Shown here piece by piece: positions 46,156 through 57,804 of a stretch of 64,000 nt of DNA. A model generated the notes under the pieces. It saw only the letters and a program-made list of their open reading frames with translations, made no database searches and was not told the DNA's origin. Each line of letters starts with the position of its first letter. Positions within the stretch are counted from its first letter, which is position 1. Source of the DNA: Saposhnikovia divaricata (Eukaryota; Streptophyta; Magnoliopsida; Apiales; Apiaceae); the NCBI GenBank assembly GCA_036435485.1, contig CM071597.1:53427881-53491880 (forward strand), written 5' to 3'. The position numbers and the translations under genes were made by a program.

Positions 46156-48089
46156 TCGGTTCTGATGTTGTACAAGAACACTTTGCAGCCTCTCAGCCTG
46201 AGATTCCAACTCAGGAAACAACAGGAACAGATCCCATAACTGCAAATTATTTTTCTTATCCAGTTTTTGCAGGTACTGCTTCTTATTTTGGATCTATTAT
46301 TGAAGACATACACGAGCGTGAGACAGGGAGTGTGTGTGAGCGTTTAGGGAGAGAGGGACCTTCATTTTTAAGGCCCAAAAACGAGCGCCAAATACTATCA
46401 GAACCAGTATTAGAGCGAGGTCACCTAAGCCAAACACCGTCCCTTAATATTCAAAATCTTGAAACACGTATGACTTCAATGGAAGATCAAATGAGGCAGT
46501 TCGGGCAATCGATGGGGCAGTTAGGGATCAATGTTGGAAATAATCAAAGGGCTCTTGATGACTACGCAGCACGAATGGCAAGTCAAGCTACAACATTCGA
46601 TGTATTGACAAACAAGGTCAATGACTTGGGCCATGCTGGTGGTGTCTTGGGAAGCACTCTGAATGAAAGAATGGGAGCAATGGAATCTACAATGCATACA
46701 ATGGCGGTGGAGATCAGTAAAATGATGTTTGCAGTCAGGAGTTTTGTGCCCCCAGAGTGTTTCGAGTCGCAACACAATCAACCTCCCCCCGATGATGATG
46801 CTGGTGGTGTTAGTGGAGCTGGAGCCTCTGGTTCTGGTTTTGGTGGTTTCTATGCTGCTGGTGGCTTTGGAGAGCAAGGTGGTGTTCAGGATAACTCACC
46901 TAAGGGGGAGAGTGGAAAGGAGACGAGACAGCAAGGAGTTCAAATCGAAGAAATTGAAGAACATGCTGATCTTGTCAAAGAAATAGAAAGTGAGCCGGTT
47001 GCTCATGAAGAGGCTTTGAGGAAGAGAAAGGGTAAGGAAACGATGGTTGAGCAAGATGAACCATTCATTGACCTGAGTCATCATCAAGAAAAAGTATAGG
47101 AGGTACTTGATTCAGACTCTGACATGGAGGACGTACCTTTAGCACATGCAATAAATAGATCTTTGAAGGAACAAGGTGGAGGTGCTGGGATGTCTTCCGG
47201 AAAGCCTGAAGAAATTCCTGTTGATGAGGAGACTCTGAAATCTCAACAGTTAGCCTTGGAACAAGCTCAGTTCCATAAAATGAAGATGATGCAAGAACAT
47301 GCTGCGTTCCTTGAAAAGAAAGTAGAGCTCCAAGGGAAGCAGTATGATCATGAGCTTGCAAGGCTAGCTGATCCTCAAGTTGATTTGGACAAGAGAAGGA
47401 TTGGACAAAAGTGGGATGATGCAAGGAAGATTTTGAGGGGACCTTGTGCGAAAGGAGTTAACAACAAGGAGGCAGATGACTTGTTCTATAACTTGAACAT
47501 GCAGAATCCACTGACTGTGAACTACATAAGTGCGTTGAAGAGCATAATTTCGAAAGTCAGGGTTGGATACAATGCGATGCTTAAGGAGTGGCAGGTTATC
47601 TTGTCTCTAGTAGAAGGAATCCCGACGTCTTTCCTGTATGTGGATGATCAATTCATCGCGAGAAGATCTACGTCAGAGTTGTTCTTGCTAGCAACAAAAA
47701 TTCAATACTCTCAATCTGAGGAGCTCAGCATTCTGTATAGAGATCAGTTAATGCAGCTAGCAGAGGACAAGGGTCCAGAATTCTCAGCATATCCTGATGT
47801 TGTCCGAATGGTAGTAGATGGGAAGATGAAGAGGGTAAGTTTGGAAGAAAATGATTTAATGGATCTTTCAGTAGAATCTCTCAAAGCTGTCTGTAGACAA
47901 ATGATGAGTAAGGGGTTTTACTCTGAAATTAAAGAAAAATATGTGAAGGTCATTGAAAGAATCATATTCAAGAAGAGCAATGAAATATGGAAGTGTGATA
48001 TTGGTGCTCCAAACCCTCTAGATAATGTGAAGGTTGAGCCGGAGCTAATGGAGAAGAAATGGAATATTCCTCAAGCAATGAAAATGTAG
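46152..48089 (+). pseudogene. SIRE-type ORF3, middle segment with an in-frame TAG
   Basis: Same frame throughout, interrupted only by TAG at 47097-47099. Before it are a helical stretch (NLETRMTSMEDQMRQFGQ) and a Gly-rich low-complexity block (GASGSGFGGFYAAGGFGEQ). After it come coiled coil (LALEQAQFHKMKMMQEHAAF ... ELQGKQYDHELARL) and a compact domain (ALKSIISKVRVGYNAMLKEW, LFLLATKIQYSQSEEL). I do not recognise this region beyond its position in SIRE-type elements. It ends at 48089 where the frame shifts again. Confidence 0.65.
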
Positions 48090-48769
48090 ATGAAGCTCTG
48101 ACTCTTCCGTCTGGATCACTGGAACAAGGAGAGATAAGGGAGGCAGTTGGTGTTCCAGGAAGAGATAATGTATACTGGATACACGCATATGTCGATGACA
48201 CAGCTGATGCCTTGGCATTCATAGACGCAGACCAGAATCAAACACTCTTGCATATGAGTAGAACATGGCTGTTACAGACTCAAGATGCTGCATTTCTGGA
48301 GAGAGTTTTATATGTGTTCAAATGGAGCGAAGTGGAGAATAAGTATGTGGAAGAAAAGTAGAGACTCATGAGTTACTTGTCTGAGGTAGTGGTGGAAAAG
48401 AAGCGGATGGAGCGAGATGCGGCTAGTGTCCACAATACTAACCGTGTCAAGAGCTACCCCAAAATGATCTATTGTCAGTTTAAAGCTGATAAAGCACATT
48501 GGAAATCTCAGCTCATAATAAAGAACTTTGAGGACATTCCAAAGATCAGGACTACTCAGGAAGTGGACAAACTCAGAAGGCTTTTCAAACATCCTTATCC
48601 AGAGCCAATGAATCCTCTAGAAATGGAAGCAGTAAGTTTATTGAATGCTAGGTGGAAGCAGCTTCATGATCCAGTATATTAGAAAGAACAGCGGCAGACA
48701 GAGAAGCGCAGAGAGCAGAAAGAGGAGAAGCGCCAAGCTGCTGAAGCTAGGAAGAGGAAACGGAATTAG
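48059..48769 (+). pseudogene. SIRE-type ORF3, C-terminal segment with two in-frame TAGs
   Basis: The third frame carries the protein on (DNVYWIHAYVDDTADALAFI, ERVLYVFKWSEVENKYVEEK), then TAG at 48359-48361. It continues (KMIYCQFKADKAHWKSQ, EVDKLRRLFKHPYPEPMNP) to TAG at 48680-48682, and finishes with a strongly basic, helical tail (EKRREQKEEKRQAAEARKRK). The tail could bind nucleic acid or act as a nuclear localisation signal (inference). Confidence 0.6.
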
Positions 48770-49100
48770 GATTAAAGGTCAGAGTGGTGTGAACTTGAAG
48801 TTGGAAAAACTTCATGTCTTTCGGTTGCTTTAACTCACTTGAGGAAAATTCACCTCAGAGTGGATCCAATAAGGTGATATAAGTTTGACTAAAAGGTATG
48901 AAATAATCCAGGTGATAGGAATTACTCAAATGATCCTTAATTCGAAGTTCGAATTCTGTTTCTAGTTTAAGTTCTTTGTATTGTTTTCCAAGTACATTTC
49001 AATTGTAAATTATTCAAGACTTTAATGTTAGTTATCTTTTCTCGTCTCATTGTTTAGTTGAGTTATCCTTCATTAATTTGAATGTCATTGTTAGACAGTC

Positions 49101-49114
49101 AAATAGGGGGAGAT
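49101..49114 (+). promoter_or_regulatory. polypurine tract
   Basis: AAATAGGGGGAGAT directly before the 3' LTR. Confidence 0.85.
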
Positions 49115-50170
49115 TGAAAGGCAGAGTGTGTAAACTTGTAACACTATAACTAATGTAACTCAACTAAAGGAAAAGATACTTAACCAGAAGACAATCAAGA
49201 ACAAGAAGCCACAAAGAAATCAACACTAAAAGAAGACAAGGTAATTGATACAATTCAACATGTTAATTATGATCAAGCCAAGAAGAAATCATTGAGAGAA
49301 GTTCAAGTCAAAGTTGTTCATGCCTCAGTGATTTGAAAAGCCAAGAATCAAGATCATAACTATCAGTATCAATAAGACAAATTGATTTCAAGTGAACAAG
49401 AAGGAAAGCTAACATTGGAAAGCCTCATTACTAATTGAATATGGTAATTTATTCAAGAAGCAAAAACACTATCAAGACTAGTCACTTATGAACCAGACCA
49501 GTGCATCAAGTGTCAGGACATTGATAGCAAGTTTATGTCAGTAATAAAGATCCATGTTCAAGAGCTTGGTGAAGAATAAAGAAGACATGAAGATATCACA
49601 AGTTCAAGATGTGCATTGAAGTTTCAAGTTGAAAACCAGAATATTTTCTAAGTACTAAATATTCTAGATAACCAAGTAGAATATTTCTAAGTAGAAGTTC
49701 TACTTAGAAATTCGAGATGGCTAAGTAGAAATTCTCAAGTAGAAGTTCTACTTAGAGTGCAGTTTCAACATGACACATGGCATCTTCTGATTGGCAGATT
49801 TCCAAGCTTTCAAGATAAAGCAAGATTTATGTGGACATCATTAGGCCACATATATCTTAGTCTTTGAAGACTACAGGACATAGATTACATGTAGTATAAA
49901 TAGAAGTACTTGTGTAATGTTTTTGAGTGGGAGCAATTCTTGAGAGAAACACATGTAAAAGAGAGAGAGTGTATTCACAGAGCTTAGTATCATTCACTAC
50001 TCTCTGAACTTCTGTTATACTTTGTAATGAATGTTGTAGCAACCACTTCAAGTTATATATAAGACATATATTCCTTGAATCTGTGTGTTCATTTATTGCA
50101 TCGTATTTATTGCTTATCAAATTTGAAAAGTTGTATTCACCCCCCCTCTACAACACATTTGGACCTAACA
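49115..50170 (+). repeat. 3' LTR of the SIRE-type element
   Basis: Same ends as the 5' LTR. The differences noted are about 15 scattered changes, mostly transitions. The palindrome is conserved at 49683-49711. Confidence 0.92.
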
Positions 50171-52274
50171 TCTAGCTTATAAGCCAATAATCAAATCATT
50201 ATTCAAGTATCACAATATATATACTCACAAAACAGTTATGCATGCTATGTGCGTATATAGCAGAAATCATATTTATTCACAACAACAGTTTGATAAAGGT
50301 TTGAAAACTTGCCTGGAAGTTCTGTAGGGGTAGTGTGTCTCGGGTCGGTCCGGTGATCTATAAATAGCCAAAATATCCAAGATTAATCACTTAACGCTTT
50401 GAAAATCTAAGTACATACTTTACTTAAGCTAAAACACATTTACAAGTTAACTCCTTAAGAATTTCTCTTGCGCACGCTCGGTTCCGACAGTTTTATAAAA
50501 TCGAAAAATAATCATTTTAACACGAAATCTTTTCGAGTGCCTTCCTAGACGTTCCTAGTATTTTACACAAAAGTTTCATATCTAATCAAGTCATTTAAGG
50601 GATTCGAAAACAGCCTCAAAGTTGCATACAATGTGCAATTTGGTTTTAACGAACGTCGTTCACTAAAACGGACGTTTCTCCTAAACCGTAAATCAAAATA
50701 TTGCGATTCTCACGTCAAAACAAACCTTAAAACATGAACTATCTTATCATGGTAGTGGTGACTAAGGTCAGTGGGGGTTTGGGTCTGAAAGTTACACACA
50801 AAACATGGTATTGTAAAATCGGGCATTATAACGACTATGATTACATGCTTTTCCAAGTTTTTCACTTTACCATGATCATACCACAACCAAACCAACCAAC
50901 TTATGTGCATGACATACACCTTAACAAGCTCAAGAACATCTCAACTCAACCATTATTTGAATCATGACTTTTAGAACTACTAAAACCACTACATAATCAT
51001 GTATACATGCTTATAACAACATCATCGTTATAACTCATCCAAGATCATCAAAAATTCAAAAGAAAAGCTAGGGTTTCTTGAGATGTATACCTTCCTTGGG
51101 TGTATATGAACCTACTAAGCCTTGTATAGCCCTTACATAGCCTTAATATAGCTTGAATCAATCAAAGGAATCAAGAAACAAAAGTTAGTTCTTAAAATCA
51201 GTATTCATACTCATCTTATAAAATTCGTATAAAATCGAAAAATAAGAGTTTGGTTCTCAAATTTTTACCACATATTTGGCTCTTCATAAGCTTTGTTTTA
51301 AGCTATAGATCATCAAATTTGAAGCTTAGTAGCTATGGTTTTGAACCCATTTTTCCTGATGGACAAAAACTGTGAAGGACTAGGTAGGTTCGGTTCTTCA
51401 ACTTGGGGAAGGGATTTGACTAGGCTATACTCCTTTGTTAGCCATGAAATTTTGAATGAACCTTACCCATGGAGTGGGGAAGCTATTCTTAAAATTTGGT
51501 GATTTATGAATGGGTAGAAGTGGAGTGATGAATTTTTCTTTGAGCTTGGTTTCTGCTGAGCAGTTTGTGTAATGGTGTGTTTCTTTGTGTTTTGCTTACT
51601 TATACATGTATTATATCTCACATTTTGGATGCATCTTGTTTTTAATGTGTTGTTGGTAATCCATTGGTGCCACTTGTTGCTCTTCTACTTGGCCAAGTGT
51701 TGGCTCTAAAACATGTAACTCCATTTTTGGTTAAATACAATTACACCACTCATCTTGTAGTTGACTTGCTTGCATGCTACTTTGGTTTCTCCTTCTTCCA
51801 CCAATTGGATTCCCCTTTATCTATTTAATAAAATCAATATGTTATAACTTATATGTTGCATTTTTTTGCTCTAGTGTGACTCAATCCCTCAAACAAATAT
51901 TAACTCCAATAATCCTTATTTATTCTCTCTTTATTCCTTGTCCTTAGAAAAATGTTCTCGCTCTTTCTCGAATATTCTCAATCTCTTTTTGTAGAGTTCT
52001 TTGACTCTTACCAGATATTGATTTGGATGACATGAGAATAACTTCCTTTCTTAGGATACCATAGCTTACTTTCTAGACGATAGATTATTCTTATCTACAT
52101 TGTCAACCAATTTACATCATTCATAGAATATACAAAACACTGGAATCCATATCCACTGAAACACTTGTCTATTAAAACCATTGATACATTGTGGTCACAA
52201 CCACTATTCATTCATAAACCAATACATAATAAAAGTTTATTAATTCCTCCAAAAATCTGGGCTCTTACAATACT

Positions 52275-52971
52275 TTTCAGATTACGAAAAAATATTTTTA
52301 AATACTTAAGAACATATATGTCAATAACTAATAAAGTAATCCACGGTTATTCATACTGATCCACTCGCTCGTTAAAACTATAACTCCAACTTTCTCATAT
52401 ATTATAAATACTTGTATATAATTGTTTTCCATAAAAAACGAACCCTTAAAAAAGAATAAAATTTATAACTATCAAATTCTAATAATTAGTACGATCTTTC
52501 ATATTGTGCCGTCTTTCCGTTAAACACGTTTCGAGTCGCTATCGTTTGAGACCGAAAGTTCAACTCCGTTACATATTATTGATGATACTTATCAAATACA
52601 ATTACCTTTTTTCTTAAAATTTAAACCTATGAATAGAGTGATTAAAATTTTTACTTTTTCTGAACTTATGACTATTTGTGGAATTTTAAAAATTTTGAAA
52701 ATAAATCTTATTTTCTCTATTATACCCTATTATATAATTATATTATATTATATTATAAGAATAAGAAAGATAATAAGCAAGTACTATCATAGGTCAAGGG
52801 TTCGACTCACACTAACAACATAATTAAATTTAATATTTATAACTCTAAATATACTAATAAAACATATGATAAAATTCACTTTTTAACATAATTAAATTTA
52901 ATATTTTTAACTCTAAATATACTAATAAAACATAAGATAAAATTCACTTTTCAAAACTCATTAATCATCTA
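52275..52971. other. AT-rich flank with Helitron-like direct repeats
   Basis: From ~52755 a block (AAGATAATAAGC ... GGTCAAGGGTTCGACTC) leads into a 66-bp unit repeated in tandem (52820-52960). The same block recurs after the next Helitron at 55037-55200. No gene seen. Confidence 0.5.
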
Positions 52972-55034
52972 TCTATTACTATATATTAAACTTCATTACA
53001 AGGGCAAAGTTTTCCATTTTAATAGGCGTGAATTTATAGTTTTACCCTTATTTTTTTAAAAATCATAAAAATGCCATCATTTGATAATTATGTAAAAAAT
53101 AGTGAAATTATGTTTGTATTGGGATTCGAACCATTAACCTTCAACTCTGAAACTCATGCCTTAATTGATTGTGCTATAGTTGATTTTGAGTTTTGCCTAA
53201 AAATTCTATAAAATAAACCACCTCTCTTATCTTTTTGTCTCATCCTCTCAATTTTTTTTCGAGTAAATGAAACGTTGGCTTATAATATTTCTAGAATATT
53301 GTATAAATAAAATTATAAAAAATATTTTAATCGATTGAGCATTTTACAACTCTCTTTTGCCATTTTAAATAATTGATATAGAAAAAAAAATAGATTACTC
53401 ACATAAATTAGATTGAGCAACCGAGTCCAAAAAAGAAAAACATTTGTTTACATGCATTTCCATGTAGATGTTAAATTATTTAAGTAAAAAATAAGGGTTG
53501 ATTTTAAGAAATATGTAAATTTTAGTTATCAAATCATAATATTATTAATAATTATATCACATAACTTTTTAGGTATATAAAATTTTAAATATGTGAGTCA
53601 TATTAGAGGGTTTTGGTCGACCGACTATTTAGACTTTTAACAATTAAAATATGCGAGTCATATAAATATTTAAATTTATACGACAATTGATTCAAATTAT
53701 GTTAAAAATATGAAAACTCTAAAAATATGATGATCTATGTGATATATAAAAAATAATATAATTAACATTCAAATTAAATCAAAAAAGATATACTAAATAG
53801 GGATATTCTCAATGTTACCATACGTAAAAGTTAAAAACTTAATGGCATCAATTATAAAAGTCAATAGTACAATGGTATTTTTGAGAATATTCATAAACTT
53901 ATTTTCTGAAGTATGACACTATTTTTTTCAAATATTTTGATGGATGATGTTAATATAACTAACATAATGTTACGATTATTGAAAGTGTGAAAATATTGAA
54001 GTTTAAATAGGAAATTAGGTCATTTACTTGTATTATTACGTTTGGACTAACGGAATGGTATAATATATACGAAATCTAAAATACAAGCTACTCGTAAGTC
54101 AAAAATAATGAATGGTACCATTCGAAAAAGTCAAAACCAGAAGGGTACCATTGAGAATATCCGTACTAAATATTATAAAAGTACAATAATTATTTAAAAT
54201 GATCAATTAGATTATAACTCAACTATAAAGTATGGTACACATGAATTTTTATATAATATATTGATCAATATAATATATAATGGTTAAGTTATAACATATA
54301 CTTAGATCAATATACCATAAAATCAAAAAATTTGATTTTAGATTTCATATACATGCACAGGTCATTAAGGTTGTCAAATTTTACATCGATTGAAATATTT
54401 AGAAAATTTTAAAATTGAGTTAAAAGAAAAATCAAAATTATAATATTTTTTTTTTCAATATACCCAATTTTTTATTGAACTTTTACATTGTGTAATAAAT
54501 ATTAGACTAAAACTAAACATTTAAGTTTAAAAGATTATAAATGTGTCTATTTAGAAAAAATGGTTGAGAAGCATGAGGATGACTTTTACTCAATATTAAG
54601 AGATTTTGTAATATGTCTCAAATATAGTCTTACATATACGATCAATTGTTTACAACAAAATCATTGAGTTTACATACGCCATTATTATACACGGACAATT
54701 TTACTAAGATAATTATTTATATTATACTTAACTGTTCAATTTAATAAAATTTATATCACTCAGTTGAAAATTAAATTAATAATTTTACAATCATAAGTAT
54801 TCATGTGATTATTATCGTATGAATATTTATTCAAATTTTATGAAATCTAATCAAATTATAAAATATTTGGTTCAAAAAATTGGTATATAATATTACAAAA
54901 ATAACTATAAAAACATTCGATAAATCGAAATCTTATCGTTTTTCATATTTTTAATTAGATAATTATTTTAATATATGCAATTTCGAATGAGAAATTAGTT
55001 CATTGTCCGTGCCTCGCACGGGCATCTATGTTAG
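52972..55034 (+). mobile_element. candidate non-autonomous Helitron, ~2.06 kb
   Basis: 5' TCTATTACTATATATTAAAC follows an A. The 3' end has a perfect CCGTGC-CTC-GCACGG stem (55007-55021), then GCATCTATG and TTAG before T, a slight variant of the usual CTAG. A GGATTCGAACC motif near 53120 and long AT-rich sequence lie between. No ORF. Pairing of these two ends is an inference. Confidence 0.5.
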
Positions 55035-55547
55035 TAAGAGTAAGAGGGATAATAAGCGAGTACTACCATAGGTCAAGGGTTCGACTCTCACTAACAACCT
55101 AATTAAATTAAATATTTATAACTCTAAATATACTAATAAAACATATGATAAAATTTACTTTTTAAAACTCATTAATCATCTATTAAATTTAATATTAGAA
55201 ACTCATTAATCATCTGTTAAATTTTATATTAGTACACGCCAAAAATTAAATTTACAAGATAGCATTGAAAAATTGCGAGTACATAAGCACAAAGAAACCC
55301 TCATCTCTTATATATAGAAAACTACTACGCCCTAGTTTTCGGGAAACAATCCAAATCAAACCTGACTTTAACTACTAAATAGTTCCGGTTCAAAACAAAA
55401 ATCCATGTTTGTCTTCTATACTTCGTATGTGAATATAATTTACGTTAATATTGAAAAAAAATCAGGTGATAATAAGACGTAACAGAAAAGTCAAAAAACA
55501 ACTTATTATTAGTTACATATATAATTTTTTTTACAAAATCTATACAA
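55035..55547. other. repeat-derived spacer
   Basis: The first 165 bp repeat the sequence at 52755-52970 (AGTACTACCATAGGTCAAGGG...). The rest is AT-rich with nothing recognised. Confidence 0.45.
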
Positions 55548-55931
55548 TCTATATTATATATATAATATAATAAGTAAAATGGGATATATTTTGTAGTTTA
55601 GTTTTGGTTATCTATTTCATTCACAATTGTTAGATTGGTAGCTTAAATAGATGAAGTTCATTGGATGCAATACAAAAAGTTGTTATTAAAACTGTTATAG
55701 ATAGAGGTCTAAGGTCCGAATCCCATTATAACATTTTAATTTAAATTAATATCAAAAGATACTACATAGAAAGGTTGAAGATTCGATTCCCGCCAACAAT
55801 ATATTAATTTAGATTTAATACTAAAAGTTGTTATGTATAAAGGTGAAATATTTATAATATTATGTAACTACATTATAAGTAAATTAAAACAAATTAAAAG
55901 TATTCAGTGCTTTGCACGGGCTATAAACTAG
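55548..55931 (+). mobile_element. short non-autonomous Helitron, 384 bp
   Basis: TCTATATTATATATATAATA at the 5' end after A; GTGC-TTT-GCAC hairpin, GGGCTATAAA and CTAG before T at the 3' end. Two GATTCGATTCCC/GTCCGAATCCC tRNA-like motifs lie inside. Confidence 0.7.
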
Positions 55932-57804
55932 TATATTATAGATATTCGTGTATTTATTTATGGTTCCCATAGGGGAATGTCCTTCTATTATGTTAACATT
56001 TAAATATGATGACTTTATGTTACATGAATATGACTAAATTTATTAATATATTTTTTAAATGCAAGTATAATTTATTATACTTTCAGTAGAACTTGCCTTC
56101 GTATTCTACTTTCAATGGAACTTTTGATTATATGTCTTTTCTGTAAATTCGAACTCTTCTCCTTTGCATAGTCAAACATTTATTCTATTTGTAATATGTC
56201 TTTTAATTTTGTATGTCCTTTTTTAAAAATGTGAACGCCTCTCTTCTATAAATTTGAATACGTTATCTACTTCCAATCGAACTTTTAATTATATACATTA
56301 CAAATATCTATTCTACTTCCAATAGAACTTTCAGTTATATGTATTCCTTATAAATTTGAACTTTTCCCCTTTATAAGTTCGAACACTTATACTAATTCCA
56401 ACTGAACTTTTAATTTTATGTCTTACTTAAAATTTGGAATTATTCTCGTTTATAAATTTGAACACTTATTCTACTTCCAATAAAACTTTAAATTATATGT
56501 CTGTCTAATATATTCGAATAGCTATTGTAGTTCTAATATATTAAAAAAGATATTTTTTATTTATTAATATTTAAAATTGTAAAATTCAAAAAAATTAGAA
56601 AGAAAAAGATTAAAACGATCTTATTCTCGTTTTTACTGTATGTTTAAAGGACTTTTTCACTTTTTCTTTTTGAGATTTTAATAGTTTTACTCATAAAAAT
56701 AAACCAATCACACCTCCATTCCCAGACATCTTCTATCTCGAGTCTTGACGCTAATGGCTTTATAATTCTTAGTGAGTGCGGCAACCTTTAATAAAATTTT
56801 GTATTCAAAATTGTTACTTATGTTTGTTATCTCAATTTTTCTCCCCTCAATTCCATTATGTACCTTCTCATCCATTTATCGTGATCGGCTTTGCCTGTCT
56901 ACTTAAACCAAACATAGAAAAATTATTAGTTATTTTTATTCGTAACATACATATAGAGATCTCTACCACTAAACAAAGGAACAAATACAAACAAAAAAAT
57001 TAACATAACCATAACGTTCCACCATTGAAAAAGTAACAAATTTTAATTGTATGAAACGTAATTTTAAACATGTTCAACCCGATCTTATCATCCATACCCC
57101 ACGAATTTACTCTAATACCTTCATTTCAGAGCGGTTAATAATCTCCTTTAGTTCTTAGCAAGTAGTTCTTTTTTTTAATAAGATTTTTAGCAAGAAGTTT
57201 AAGTGGTGGGTTCAATGTTGTCAAGAAACCTTAACTAATGAGACAAAAAAAGGGTTCGAAACGAAATCCATGTGCATTCATCATTACTTACCCAGTAGGC
57301 TAGTACCGGTATCCATCTAAACATTACCGTGAACTATAATTTTTTTGATGATCATGGTAAGAAGATTAAATCAACCAACAAATAATGACCATTCGGATGA
57401 GTATATATAAATTTATATGAATTTGAACTGTTCTTTCCTATAAATTCAAATAAGTATTCTACTTCCACTATATCAAGTATGCTTGAATTATTTTTCTTTA
57501 CAAATTCAAACACTTATTCTACGTCCAATAAAAAATTAACTATACATCATTCCTCTAAATTCAAACTCTTCTAATTAATAAATTCAAACTCCTATTATGC
57601 TTCTAGTAGAAGTTTAATTAAATCTAATTCTTATAAATTCGAACTCTCCTCCTCTATAAATTCGAATATCTATTCTACTTATAATATGTTAAATTCTTTT
57701 TATTTACTTATTTTTAAAATTCAAAATTCTACCAAATTAGAAAAATAGATTGAAACGATATTAGAACGCCACCTAACTCTCGCGTATCCTTCTTTATATA
57801 TTGA
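55932..57804. repeat. degenerate ~79-bp minisatellite region
   Basis: Units of ~79 bp, each with TATTCTACTTCCAAT-GAACTTT then TAAATTCGAACTCTT-TCC-TTTATAAATT, are repeated about six times at 56085-56530 and about three more times at 57440-57690. Non-repetitive AT-rich sequence separates the two blocks. No gene; a 75-codon plus frame at 56776-57003 is not supported. Confidence 0.6.

Larger units (their letters stand above)
35702..50170 (+). mobile_element. SIRE/Maximus-type Ty1/copia retrotransposon with extra ORF3, 14.47 kb
   Basis: LTRs of 1055 and 1056 bp (about 98.5% identical by eye) bound it, and TCTAG flanks both sides (35697-35701 and 50171-50175). Order: LTR, initiator tRNA-Met primer site (36759-36770), gag, pol with copia order PR-INT-RT-RH, a TCGA-rich repeat spacer, a ~4-kb ORF3 region, polypurine tract (ATAGGGGGAGAT) and LTR. 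Large size, a gag with two zinc knuckles and a third coding region before the 3' LTR match the SIRE/Maximus lineage. Pol carries three in-frame stops and ORF3 several breaks, so this copy is defective. Confidence 0.92.
33706..52269 (-). mobile_element. solo LTR (~4.1 kb) of a gypsy-type element, split by a nested copia element
   Basis: On the minus strand it begins TGTAAGAGCCCAGATTTTTG at 52269 and ends GAATCTGGGGCTGTTACA at 33706. ATACT flanks both sides on the plus strand (33701-33705 and 52270-52274). Removing the nested SIRE element (35702-50170 plus one TCTAG copy) leaves ~4.09 kb bounded by TG...CA and a 5-bp duplication, with no coding domains. That is a solo LTR left by LTR-LTR recombination. 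Long LTRs with inverted TGTAA-AGCCC/GGGCT-TTACA ends are typical of Tekay-type chromoviruses (tentative). A related LTR in plus orientation starts at 61383. Confidence 0.82.

Noticed and set aside
44755..48769. Reading ORF3 as an envelope gene
   Set aside because: No signal peptide, transmembrane span or cysteine pattern seen; position alone is not enough.
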